Origin: Alphaproteobacteria bacterium
GTDB taxonomy: Bacteria > Pseudomonadota > Alphaproteobacteria > Micropepsales > Micropepsaceae
Assembly: GCA_015654715.1 (NCBI GenBank)
Contig: JAATGK010000445.1
Coordinates: 1-9,173 of the forward strand
Direction: 5' to 3'
Length of the DNA: 9,173 nt
Shown here: positions 1 through 6,484 of the stretch, in pieces
Layout: every line of letters starts with the position of its first letter
Numbering within the stretch: position 1 is the stretch's first letter
Program-made: the position numbers and the translations under genes
Notes under the pieces: generated by a model
The model's input: the letters and a program-made list of their open reading frames with translations, nothing else
Database searches by the model: none
Told to the model about the DNA's origin: nothing

Positions 1-707
1 GCATCCAGGATCAAAAGTGTGCCGTGCGGTGCCGCGGGGTCCTGCTTCTTGAGAACGCTCACGATTTTTTCAAGCTCGGTCAGCAGCCCGGCTTTGTTTT
101 GCAGCCGCCCGGCGGTGTCGATCAACAAGACATCGGCGCCGGCTTGGCGCGCGCGGGTATAAGCATCGAAGCAAAGCCCCGCCGCATCGCCACCGGCGGC
201 GCGCGAGACCACTTCGGCGCCCGCCCGTTCGCCCCAAACCTGGAGCTGCTCGATGGCGGCGGCGCGGAAGGTATCGCCGGCGGCGAGCACAACCTTCTTG
301 CCTTCGCGCGTCAGCTTGGCAGCAATCTTGCCGATGGTCGTGGTCTTGCCGGTGCCGTTGACACCCGCCACCAGGATCACGAACGGCTTGATCGCCGGAT
401 CGATCGCCAGCGGTTTGGCAACAGGCTCCAGGATTTTCGCGATCTCGTCGGCGATGATGCGGCGCAAATCGTAGGTTGCGACGTCCTGGTCGTAGCGGCC
501 TTTGGCCACCACGGCGGTGATGGATTTGGCCTCGGCCGCGCCGAGATCGGCCCGGATCAAGGCTGCTTCCAGCTCGGCCAGCGAGACGTCATCGATCTTC
601 TTCTTGACCAGGGCGTCGAGGCCGAGCGCGCCGGCGCTTTTGGCAAGGCCCACCCGAAGCTTTTCGAAAAAGCCCGGCGGGGGAGCGGCTTCGCCGAATT
701 GCCTCAT
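1..707 (-). CDS. ftsY: Signal recognition particle receptor FtsY (3' end cut by window edge)
   Basis: SRP receptor GTPase. It binds the SRP protein Ffh at the inner membrane and both hydrolyse GTP to hand translating ribosomes to SecYEG. About 235 codons are visible, with no stop before the left edge. Seen: an N-domain helical bundle (about residues 12-100), the G1 P-loop GVNGTGKTT (115-123), DTFRAAA (145-151) and DTAGR (197-201). The TKxD and closing motifs lie outside the window. The protein starts almost directly at the N domain, so the long acidic A domain of enterobacterial FtsY is absent, as in many alphaproteobacteria. The ATG (705-707) overlaps the mtaB stop in an ATGA, and a GGAG lies about 10 nt upstream inside mtaB, which implies translational coupling. 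It is the last visible gene of the dapF-mtaB-ftsY operon. Confidence 0.97.
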   Translation of the reverse strand, partial: MRQFGEAAPPPGFFEKLRVGLAKSAGALGLDALVKKKIDDVSLAELEAALIRADLGAAEAKSITAVVAKGRYDQDVATYDLRRIIADEIAKILEPVAKPLAIDPAIKPFVILVAGVNGTGKTTTIGKIAAKLTREGKKVVLAAGDTFRAAAIEQLQVWGERAGAEVVSRAAGGDAAGLCFDAYTRARQAGADVLLIDTAGRLQNKAGLLTELEKIVSVLKKQDPAAPHGTLLILD

Positions 708-2116
708 GAAAGAATGTCTCCGGTGAGATGATCGCTGGCGGCGCCGGTAATGCGCACGCGGATGAAATCCGGCCCGGAGGTATCGGGGGCTTCGCCCGTA
801 AAGGCAACCGGAACGAACGAAGCCGTGCGCCCGAGGCCGGGCTTTTCGACCAATAGGGTCTCGTCGCGGCCGATCAGCGTCGAATAGTGGTGTTGCAAGG
901 CGTCAACGCCCTTGGCCCGCAGGCGCGCGGCGCGATCCTTGACGGCGGTGCGCGGCAGCTGCGGCATTCTTGCGGCCGGGGTGCCTTGGCGCGGGCTGAA
1001 GGGGAAGACATGAAGCATCGAGAGTCCCGCTTCATCCACCAGCTTCAAGGTGTTGTCTAACATTTCTTCGGTTTCAGTCGGAAAGCCAGCGATCAAATCC
1101 GCCCCAAATGCGGCGTCCGGCCGTAGCCGGCGCACATCGTCACAGAAGCGGATGGTGTCGGCGCGGCTATGGCGGCGTTTCATCCGCTTGAGGATCATGT
1201 CGTCGCCGGATTGAGCCGAAAGGTGGAAATGCGGCATCAACCGCTCTTCCTCGGCGATGGCGGCCATGAACTCGTCATCGGCCTCGATGGAATCGATCGA
1301 GGAGATGCGCAGGCGCGGCAGCTCCGGCACCAGTTTCAGAATCTTGCGCACCAAAACGCCAAGCGACGGCGTACCGGGCAGGTCGTGGCCATAACTGGTC
1401 AGGTCGACGCCGGTCAGCACGATCTCGCCATAGCCGCTCGCGGTAAGGCGGCGGGCCTCTTCCACCACCGCGCCCATACCGACCGAGCGCGAATTGCCGC
1501 GGCCGAACGGGATGATGCAGAAGGTGCAGCGGTGATCGCAGCCGTTCTGGACCTGAAGGAAGGCGCGGGCGCGGATCTCGAAACATTCGACGAACTGAGC
1601 GGCAGTTTCCTTGACCGACATAATGTCGTTGACGCGCACTCGCTCGGGTATGCCCAGCGCATAGCTTTTGGGATCGAGCTTATCGGCGTTGCCGAGCACG
1701 AAATCGACCTCGGGCATGTTAGCGTAGCCATCGGGATCGGTCTGGGCGGCACAACCGGTGACGATAATGCGCGCCTCCGGCCGTTCGCGGCGGATTTTGC
1801 GGATTTGCTGGCGCGATTGGCGCACGGCTTCGGCCGTCACCGCGCAAGTGTTCACCACCACGGTGTTGTCGAGACCGGCGGTACGTTCCCGGATCGCCTC
1901 TGACTCATACGCGTTGAGCCGGCAGCCGAAAGTGATGATCGTCGGTCCCGACGATGCCGCATCCTTCGAGACGGCGCTACGCGCCTCCTCAGGATGAGGA
2001 GCCTTCGAGGCGGTGCTATGCGCCTCCTTAGGAAGAGGGGTGGTGCTACCGGTCACGTCCTCATCCTGAGGAGCGAGCGCAGCGAGCGTCTCGAAGGATG
2101 TGGGTGTCGGTTTCAT
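704..2116 (-). CDS. mtaB: tRNA (N6-L-threonylcarbamoyladenosine(37)-C2) methylthiotransferase MtaB
   Basis: Radical-SAM enzyme that converts t6A37 to ms2t6A37 in ANN-decoding tRNAs. Seen, counting from the ATG at 2116 (470 aa): the methylthiotransferase domain begins near residue 59 with TFGCRLNAYE (C65), NTCAVT (C91) and TGCAAQ (C122), the three ligands expected for the auxiliary cluster. The radical-SAM motif CxxxCxxC is at C193/C197/C200, followed by IIPFGRGNSRS. The C-terminal ~60 residues read as a TRAM domain. The ATG lies 2 bp after the dapF stop with no good Shine-Dalgarno, so coupling is likely. The frame is open far upstream into dapF, but that is an antisense-free shadow of dapF and not coding. 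Odd: residues about 6-54 are encoded by three copies of a palindromic repeat. No ATG, GTG or TTG lies in frame between the repeats and the core, and only one GTG (residue 21) lies between copies, so the repeat appears to be translated. Confidence 0.95.
   Translation of the reverse strand: MKPTPTSFETLAALAPQDEDVTGSTTPLPKEAHSTASKAPHPEEARSAVSKDAASSGPTIITFGCRLNAYESEAIRERTAGLDNTVVVNTCAVTAEAVRQSRQQIRKIRRERPEARIIVTGCAAQTDPDGYANMPEVDFVLGNADKLDPKSYALGIPERVRVNDIMSVKETAAQFVECFEIRARAFLQVQNGCDHRCTFCIIPFGRGNSRSVGMGAVVEEARRLTASGYGEIVLTGVDLTSYGHDLPGTPSLGVLVRKILKLVPELPRLRISSIDSIEADDEFMAAIAEEERLMPHFHLSAQSGDDMILKRMKRRHSRADTIRFCDDVRRLRPDAAFGADLIAGFPTETEEMLDNTLKLVDEAGLSMLHVFPFSPRQGTPAARMPQLPRTAVKDRAARLRAKGVDALQHHYSTLIGRDETLLVEKPGLGRTASFVPVAFTGEAPDTSGPDFIRVRITGAASDHLTGDILS
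1960..2100. repeat. REP-like palindromic element cluster, three copies, inside mtaB
   Basis: Copy A (2059-2100) reads CCTCATCCTGAGGAGC...TCTCGAAGGATG. Copy B (1960-1999) is its inverse, CATCCTTCGAGAC...CTCAGGATGAGG. Copy C (2000-2038) is a diverged direct repeat of B with 6 mismatches over 39 bp. Internal hairpins are visible: CCTCA/TGAGG in the conserved arm and GGCGC-TAC-GCGCC in the variable arm of B, and a G-T wobble keeps the stem in C. I recall this consensus as a widespread intergenic palindrome of Hyphomicrobiales genomes. Finding it inside the coding frame is unusual. The 39-bp period keeps the reading frame (13 codons). Confidence 0.85.
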
Positions 2117-2118
2117 CC

Positions 2119-2940
2119 TTACAACGCGATCTCGCCGCGATAGGCCAGCGCTGTCGGGCCGGTCATCAAGACGTGGCCGCTCTGCAGCGTGATGGCGAGG
2201 AGCCCGCCGTCGAGGGTGACTTCGACCTTGGCGCCGGTCAGGCCGCGGCGATGGGCGGCGACGACGCTGGCGCAGGTGCCCGAACCACAGGCTTCGGTGA
2301 TCCCGGCGCCGCGTTCCCAGACCCGCATCCGCATGTGTCCGCCGTCGCGCACCGTGACGAATTCGACATTGGTGCGCTTTGGGAACATCGGATGGGTTTC
2401 GAGGCGCGGACCTAAGGTGGTGACCGGCGCGGCCTCGGCATCGTCGACGAACAGGATGCAATGGGGATTACCCATCGACACCGCGGCGCAATTATAGGTC
2501 GCTCCGTCGACGTCGAGAGCGAACAGATTGGTGTCCACCGCACGGGCGAGCGGGATACGATCCCACTCCAATTCGGGTTTGCCCATATCGACGGTGATCA
2601 GCCCACGGCCGCTATCGGTGCAAATGAGAGGCCCCGCCAACGTCATCAGGGTCACGGTATTTTTGCCGGTTTCGTCGAACAGCAAGCGGGCGACGCAGCG
2701 CGCGGCGTTGCCGCAGGTTTCGACTTCGTCGCCATCGGCATTGCGGATGCGCATGAAGGCGTCGGCTGGTTGATCGGCTTCGGGGGCAGGTTCGATCACG
2801 ATGATCTGGTCGCAGCCGACCCCGCGGCGGCGGTCGCCGATCCGGCGCGCAGCGGCAGCTTCGAGCGCAAGCGGTGCTTTGCGCGCGTCGAAGACGGCGA
2901 AATCGTTGCCCAGGCCGTGCATTTTCAAGAACGGGGTCAT
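2119..2940 (-). CDS. dapF: Diaminopimelate epimerase
   Basis: Cofactor-independent racemase that converts LL- to meso-diaminopimelate, the precursor of lysine and of peptidoglycan stem peptides, in the cytoplasm. The 273-aa length is normal for the family. Seen: N-terminal KMHGLGNDF (6-14), CDQ (43-45), the first catalytic cysteine in ETCGNAARC (C76), SMGNPHC (155-161), and the second catalytic cysteine in EACGSGTC (C218). The start at 2938-2940 is the only one giving the conserved MxxFxKMHGLGND opening. First gene of the dapF-mtaB-ftsY operon and divergent from the prolyl oligopeptidase gene, with 103 bp between the starts. No Shine-Dalgarno is visible before the ATG; a TATATA sits 7 bp upstream. 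Confidence 0.98.
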   Translation of the reverse strand: MTPFLKMHGLGNDFAVFDARKAPLALEAAAARRIGDRRRGVGCDQIIVIEPAPEADQPADAFMRIRNADGDEVETCGNAARCVARLLFDETGKNTVTLMTLAGPLICTDSGRGLITVDMGKPELEWDRIPLARAVDTNLFALDVDGATYNCAAVSMGNPHCILFVDDAEAAPVTTLGPRLETHPMFPKRTNVEFVTVRDGGHMRMRVWERGAGITEACGSGTCASVVAAHRRGLTGAKVEVTLDGGLLAITLQSGHVLMTGPTALAYRGEIAL

Positions 2941-2947
2941 AAGCCGC

Positions 2948-2953
2948 TATATA
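2948..2953 (-). promoter_or_regulatory. Possible -10 box of dapF (TATATA), implying a leaderless transcript
   Basis: TATATA lies in a near-palindrome of GC arms (CCGC/GGCGG) with only 7 bp to the dapF ATG. If it is the -10 box, transcription would begin at or within a base or two of the start codon, which fits the absence of a ribosome binding site. No convincing -35 hexamer is seen 16-18 bp upstream (closest TGGCCG), so this is weak. Confidence 0.3.
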
Positions 2954-2984
2954 GGCGGTGGCCCTGCTTTCGGCCAGTGCCGGG

Positions 2985-3013
2985 TTGACGGCAGCACCGC
3001 TCTAGGCTCCAAT
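2985..3013 (+). promoter_or_regulatory. Putative sigma70-type promoter of the prolyl oligopeptidase gene
   Basis: TTGACG (2985-2990), a 17-bp spacer, then TCCAAT (3008-3013, 4 of 6 to TATAAT). This would give a leader of about 23 nt before the ATG at 3044, with the ribosome binding site GGAGAG (3034-3039) inside it. The hexamers are seen; promoter activity is inferred. Confidence 0.45.
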
Positions 3014-3043
3014 TTTGGCGGGATTCCCGGGCTGGAGAGTACG

Positions 3044-5155
3044 ATGCGCTGCGCCGCCGCACTGATTTTTGCCGTTTTTGTCCTATCCACCGCGTTTGGC
3101 GCCGCTACGGCGGCTGAGAAGAGTAGCCCTATGCAAGACCCCTATATTTGGCTCGAAGACATTCACGGCGAGAGGCCTCTGGCCTGGGTCAAGGACCAGA
3201 ATGCCAAGTCGCTCGGGCAGCTCAAGGCCGATCCGGCCTACCAGAAGAACTATGACTTCATCCTCAAGGTGCTCGATGCCAAGGACCGCATCCCTTACGG
3301 CGGCCTCGATCACGGCTTCGTCTACAACTATTGGCAGGACGCCGAGCATCCCAAAGGTGTCTGGCGGCGTACCACTATCGCCGATTATGCCAAGGCGGCG
3401 CCGACATGGGACGTGCTGATCGATCTCGACAAGCTCGCCGCCGACGAAAAAGAGAACTGGGTTTGGAAGGGCAGCTCCTGCGCGCCAAGCGAGAAGCGCT
3501 GCCTGGTGCAGTTGTCGCGCGGCGGCGGCGATGCCGTGGTGGTGCGCGAATTCGATCTGGCCACAAAGGCGTTCGTGAAAGACGGCTTCTTCCTCAAAGA
3601 GGCCAAATCCGACGTTACCCTGGTGGATGACGATACCGTGCTGTTCGGCACTGATTTCGGCGCCGGCTCGATGACCAGCTCCGGCTATCCGCGCATCGTC
3701 AAGATCTGGCACCGCGGCGAGAAGATCGAAGCGGCCAAGACTCTGCTGGAAGGCAAAGACAGCGACGTCAGCGTTGCGGCGACGGAACTGCGCAACGGCA
3801 ATGAGGCGAAGACGCTGATCATTCGCGCCCCAAGCTTCTTCGAAACGGAATATTACAGCGTGACGCCGGACGGCACCGGTCTCAAGCTGCCGTTTCCTTT
3901 GGGCGCGCAGTTGCAGGGCCTGTTCAAGGGGCACCTGCTGTTCACGCTGCGTGAGGATTGGACGCCGCCAGGTCAGGCCAAGATCGGCAAAGGTGCGCTC
4001 GTTGCACTCGAACTGGCCCAAATGGGCACCGACAATCCGGGACTGGTGACGACGATCTATGCCCCAGGCCCACGCGCCTCAATTGAAAGCGTCGCCACCG
4101 GGCGCGATGCGGTTTACGTGTCGATCCTTAATAACGTGATCGGCGAGGTCCGCGCTTTTCGTTTTGCGAACGGCAAGTGGGCCGACAACAAACTGCCGCT
4201 GCCGGACGGCGGCTCGGCCCACATCATTTCGACCAACGATTACGGCCCCGAGGTCTATCTGTCGTTCGAAAGTTTCCTCAAGCCGTCGACGCTCTATTTC
4301 GATGACGGCAAGGACGCGCCCAAAGAGATCAAATCGCTGCCGCCGCGCTTCGATGCCGCCAGTCTTGAGACCTTGCAGTATGAAGCGACCTCCCAGGACG
4401 GCACCAAAGTTCCTTATTTCGTGGTGCGGGCGAAGGGCGCGACGGGGCCGGCGCCAACCATCCTTTACGGCTATGGCGGCTTCGAGATTTCGGAGACCCC
4501 GTCCTATTCGGCGAATTTCGGGGCGCTATGGGTGAAGAAGGGGGGCGTCTTCGTGCTCGCCAACATCCGCGGCGGTGGTGAATTCGGTCCCGGCTGGCAC
4601 GAAGCGGCGCTGAAAGAAAATCGCCAGAAGGCGTTCGACGATTTCGCCGCTATCGCAGCCGATCTCATCGCCAAGAAGATCACCACCGCAAAGCAGCTTG
4701 GCATCGTCGGCGGCTCCAACGGCGGTTTGCTGGTGTCCACGGTGATGACTCAGCACCCAGAGCTGCTTGGCGCGGTGGTCTGCCAAGTGCCGCTGATCGA
4801 CATGATCCGCTACACGCACATTGGTGCCGGCGCCTCATGGATCGGCGAATACGGCGATCCTAGCGATCCCAAAGCGGCCGCATATATCGGCAAATACTCG
4901 CCCTATCAGAACGTTGCGAAGGACAAGAGCTATCCGCCGGTGTTCTTCGTCACTGCGACCAGCGACGACCGCGTCACGCCTGTCCATGCCCGCAAAATGG
5001 CGGCGCGCATGGAAGAGCAGGGTCACGACGTTCTGTTCTATGAAAACACCGACGGCGGTCACGCTGCGGCGGCCAACCACAAACAGTCGGCGGAATTGTG
5101 GGGACTGACGTTCGTCTATCTGGCGGAAAAACTGGGGCTGAAGGCCGCCCCGTAA
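3044..5155 (+). CDS. Prolyl oligopeptidase (peptidase family S9A), exported
   Basis: Serine peptidase cleaving short peptides after proline. 703 aa, the usual length for signal-bearing bacterial members. Seen: a signal peptide (residues 1-24, hydrophobic core AALIFAVFVLSTAF, probable cleavage after ATAA), so the enzyme is probably periplasmic. Then the family opening DPYIWLEDI (about 32-40), a beta-propeller region (about 90-440), and an alpha/beta-hydrolase domain with YGYGGF, ANIRGGGEFGPGWH, the nucleophile elbow GGSNGG (S558), the acid in SDDRV (D641/D642) and the histidine in GGHAAA (H673). The start at 3044 is chosen because GGAG lies 6 nt upstream and the signal peptide follows directly. 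The frame is open upstream to 2801, but that part is antisense to dapF. Monocistronic, and convergent with the tiny minus-strand genes across a hairpin. The gene name (f1pep/pop) is not fixed for this lineage. Confidence 0.95.
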   Translation: MRCAAALIFAVFVLSTAFGAATAAEKSSPMQDPYIWLEDIHGERPLAWVKDQNAKSLGQLKADPAYQKNYDFILKVLDAKDRIPYGGLDHGFVYNYWQDAEHPKGVWRRTTIADYAKAAPTWDVLIDLDKLAADEKENWVWKGSSCAPSEKRCLVQLSRGGGDAVVVREFDLATKAFVKDGFFLKEAKSDVTLVDDDTVLFGTDFGAGSMTSSGYPRIVKIWHRGEKIEAAKTLLEGKDSDVSVAATELRNGNEAKTLIIRAPSFFETEYYSVTPDGTGLKLPFPLGAQLQGLFKGHLLFTLREDWTPPGQAKIGKGALVALELAQMGTDNPGLVTTIYAPGPRASIESVATGRDAVYVSILNNVIGEVRAFRFANGKWADNKLPLPDGGSAHIISTNDYGPEVYLSFESFLKPSTLYFDDGKDAPKEIKSLPPRFDAASLETLQYEATSQDGTKVPYFVVRAKGATGPAPTILYGYGGFEISETPSYSANFGALWVKKGGVFVLANIRGGGEFGPGWHEAALKENRQKAFDDFAAIAADLIAKKITTAKQLGIVGGSNGGLLVSTVMTQHPELLGAVVCQVPLIDMIRYTHIGAGASWIGEYGDPSDPKAAAYIGKYSPYQNVAKDKSYPPVFFVTATSDDRVTPVHARKMAARMEEQGHDVLFYENTDGGHAAAANHKQSAELWGLTFVYLAEKLGLKAAP

Positions 5156-5157
5156 AA

Positions 5158-5192
5158 CCTGAAGGGGGCGTGAATTGCCCCCCTCCGTCAGG
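5158..5192. terminator. Hairpin between convergent genes, probable intrinsic terminator
   Basis: Inner stem GGGGGC (5164-5169) / GCCCCC (5177-5182) with a 7-nt loop, plus outer stem CCTGA (5158-5162) / TCAGG (5188-5192). On the minus strand the outer stem is followed directly by TTTT (5154-5157 complement), the classic layout, so it most likely ends the small-gene transcript. The stop codon of the 5188-5370 gene is part of the stem. On the plus strand it sits 3 nt after the peptidase stop but lacks a U tract. Confidence 0.55.
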
Positions 5193-5370
5193 CCTTGATG
5201 TCGAGGTTTTGACCGACCTGCGCATCGGCGTATTTGGCCGCCGCTGCCGATTGGGTGTCGGTCTTTTCAGGCTTTTGCGCCGCCTGTTTCAGCAGGTCGA
5301 CGAGGCTTTGTTGGTATTTCACGTCGCCAGCCTTGATTGCCGCGGCGCCATAACCGATGTCGTAGCTCAT
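5188..5370 (-). CDS. Small protein with YjfB-like putative motility C-terminus (60 aa)
   Basis: 60 residues. Seen: MSYDIGYGAAAIKAGDVKYQ leads into an amphipathic helix-like stretch (SLVDLLKQAAQK), then a Q/A-rich linker, ending VGQNLDIKA. The terminal GQNxD motif resembles the (H/P)xLGQNIDxxV ending I associate with the YjfB-type putative motility family (small proteins of about 57-70 aa). The gene just upstream ends almost identically. The frame continues upstream out of the neighbour's sequence to 5532, but that part is an out-of-frame shadow. The ATG at 5368-5370 lies 10 nt after the upstream stop. No strong ribosome binding site is visible, so expression may depend on coupling. Family membership is a memory-based inference. 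Confidence 0.55.
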   Translation of the reverse strand: MSYDIGYGAAAIKAGDVKYQQSLVDLLKQAAQKPEKTDTQSAAAAKYADAQVGQNLDIKA

Positions 5371-5380
5371 GGTGTTGGTA

Positions 5381-5590
5381 TCAAACCTGTAGATCCACGT
5401 TTTGGCCGAGGGACGGGCTCGCCATCTTGAGGAGCGAAATGTCGGCCTTTGCCGCCCGGCCGTTGGAGGTTTCGATCGGCGCCACAACGTCGTCGCGCTT
5501 TTGCACCGGCGACTTGGCGACGGCGTCGACATTAAAGACAGCGGCTGTCGCTTGCGTTGCCGCCGGGGAAATACCCAATGATGTAACCAT
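5381..5590 (-). CDS. Small protein with YjfB-like putative motility C-terminus (69 aa)
   Basis: 69 residues. Seen: an N-terminal segment with ATQATAAVFNVDAVAKS, a charged middle, and the ending SLGQNVDLQV, which matches the neighbouring 60-aa protein (VGQNLDIKA) in position and pattern, so the two are probably paralogues. A good ribosome binding site, AAGGA, sits 7 nt before the ATG (5588-5590), which supports translation. No signal peptide or membrane segment. It is the middle gene of a three-gene run (5844 to 5188) on the minus strand. A role in motility is inferred from the C-terminal motif and from the flagellar-like neighbour at 6024-6290. It could instead be an unrelated small protein. 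Confidence 0.55.
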   Translation of the reverse strand: MVTSLGISPAATQATAAVFNVDAVAKSPVQKRDDVVAPIETSNGRAAKADISLLKMASPSLGQNVDLQV

Positions 5591-5616
5591 AACCCGATCC
5601 TTCCATTCGTCCGGCG

Positions 5617-5844
5617 TCAGACCGTTACGTTGAACAGCCCGCCGCCCATGTCGATCACATCCGGCGGTACTTCCAGGTGCGAGCGCATATACAGCAGGGT
5701 GGAAACGCGCCGGACTGCTGCTTCCAGCATGAAGTCAGTAGGCGCGCCCTGCGATGGACTCATCGCTGGAACGGCTATTTGGATGGCGCTGCGGGGTGCC
5801 CCGACCGACGCCATCACCGATGTTGCGCTGCCGACCGTACTCAT
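5617..5844 (-). CDS. Hypothetical small protein (75 aa)
   Basis: Not recognised. 75 residues: an S/A/V-rich start (MSTVGSATSVMASVGAPRSA), a proline-containing linker, a plausible helix around residues 38-57 (FMLEAAVRRVSTLLYMRS), and the end MGGGLFNVTV, faintly like the GQNVDLQV ends of the next two genes. Start ATG at 5842-5844 with only a weak AGG upstream. It lies 26 bp before the 5590 start in the same direction and probably shares a transcript. A promoter-like pair lies about 45-75 bp upstream. No membrane or export signal is seen. Confidence 0.45.
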   Translation of the reverse strand: MSTVGSATSVMASVGAPRSAIQIAVPAMSPSQGAPTDFMLEAAVRRVSTLLYMRSHLEVPPDVIDMGGGLFNVTV

Positions 5845-5888
5845 ACGGACGATTTTGCCTAGTGGGTGTTGTCGCCGCGTAAAAGTTC

Positions 5889-5918
5889 GTATACGGAATT
5901 TAATCGCAATTACTTCAA
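5889..5918 (-). promoter_or_regulatory. Possible promoter of the small-gene run
   Basis: Read on the minus strand: TTGAAG (complement of 5913-5918), 18-bp spacer, GTATAC (5889-5894), in a locally AT-rich island that contrasts with the GC-rich surroundings. It would give a leader of about 40 nt before the ATG at 5844. The island also holds the dyads CGTATACG and CAATT...AATTG. Activity is inferred; the rest of the 5845-6023 gap shows no coding signal. Confidence 0.35.
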
Positions 5919-6023
5919 ATTGCGCGCGCCCTGCTTTTCCGCCGGGTTTTCGGGTATCGAGGGGGGAATTATTTTCCGGGTGCGGTATGTCGTCCCGTCG
6001 GGTGCCTGGATCAGATGCCCAGA

Positions 6024-6290
6024 TCAGGCGATGGTGTCGAGGAGGGTCCCGATCATTTTGTTGGCCGTGTTGAACACGGCAGCGTTGGCTTTGTAGGATA
6101 TTGCGCTGGTTTGGGTGTCGACGATGGCCTTGGGAAGATCGTCCGCGGCGCCATCTGTTTCGTCGGTGGCGTCCCGGCCCCTGGGAGCACTCGCCTTGAC
6201 GACGTCTTGTACAGATTTGTCAAACTGCTTGGCGCTGAGGCGCAAACCGTAAGTCGCGGAGGAAATTGCGTCGATCATGGGCCGTACCAT
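6024..6290 (-). CDS. Miniature flagellar rod/hook-type protein (88 aa)
   Basis: Resembles the short proteins annotated as flagellar basal-body rod C-terminal domain proteins. Seen: an N-terminal helix of rod-protein type, IDAISSATYGLRLSAKQFDK, matching in layout the 'AxxGLxAxxxxLDxxxxNIANAST' opening of FlgB/C/G. Then a short acidic linker (DATDETDGAADD), then IVDTQTSAISYKANAAVFNT and ANKMIGTLLDTIA, matching the 'mitaQraYeAN...tadqMlgtLL' coiled-coil C-terminus of axial proteins. The beta-rich body of true rod or hook proteins is missing. Start is uncertain: ATG 6290 has AGGA 10 nt upstream; ATG 6278 begins at the conserved helix; a TTG at 6332 extends the frame. It faces away from the unknown membrane protein gene and may lead into the small-gene run below it. 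No other flagellar genes are in the window. Confidence 0.65.
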   Translation of the reverse strand: MVRPMIDAISSATYGLRLSAKQFDKSVQDVVKASAPRGRDATDETDGAADDLPKAIVDTQTSAISYKANAAVFNTANKMIGTLLDTIA

Positions 6291-6484
6291 AGCTGCGGAA
6301 TCCTGCGAGGCACTGAAACTTGGCGGGCGCAATTGAATAAAATTCGAATTGACTGGTCGGTGCCGCCGCCATTTCGCCGGTTTTGCGCGCCACGCTCGCC
6401 TTCTGTCGCGAGAAATTCATGCAGCGGCGGTTTTCGGAACCGTTTGCGGACTTTCCGGTCGCCGCCGCCACCTGGGAGATGACG

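Noticed and set aside
24..731. Long plus-strand open frame of 235 codons
   Set aside because: It is exactly antisense to ftsY, whose GTPase motifs are unambiguous; the frame has only G/A/R/D-rich composition and no family signature.
1169..1903. Plus-strand open frame of 244 codons
   Set aside because: Antisense to the MtaB radical-SAM core; a typical high-GC shadow frame.
2024..2033. Perfect AAGGAGG on the minus strand as an internal mtaB ribosome binding site
   Set aside because: No ATG, GTG or TTG in the mtaB frame follows at a usable distance; the motif is a by-product of the repeat copy C.
1960..2100. CRISPR array
   Set aside because: The repeats are palindromic, in mixed orientation, without regular unique spacers, and lie inside mtaB; no cas genes are present.
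2117..2461. Upstream extension of the mtaB frame by 115 codons
   Set aside because: It overlaps the well-supported dapF coding sequence in another frame and has arginine-rich shadow composition; the ATG at 2116 next to the dapF stop is better.
2801..3043. Upstream extension of the prolyl oligopeptidase frame
   Set aside because: It runs antisense to dapF and would bury the signal peptide; the ATG at 3044 has a strong ribosome binding site.
3083..4021. Minus-strand open frame of 312 codons
   Set aside because: Antisense to the peptidase propeller region, with no recognisable domain.
5371..5532. Upstream extension of the 60-aa gene frame
   Set aside because: Arginine/serine-rich out-of-frame reading of the 69-aa neighbour, which has its own ribosome binding site and motif.
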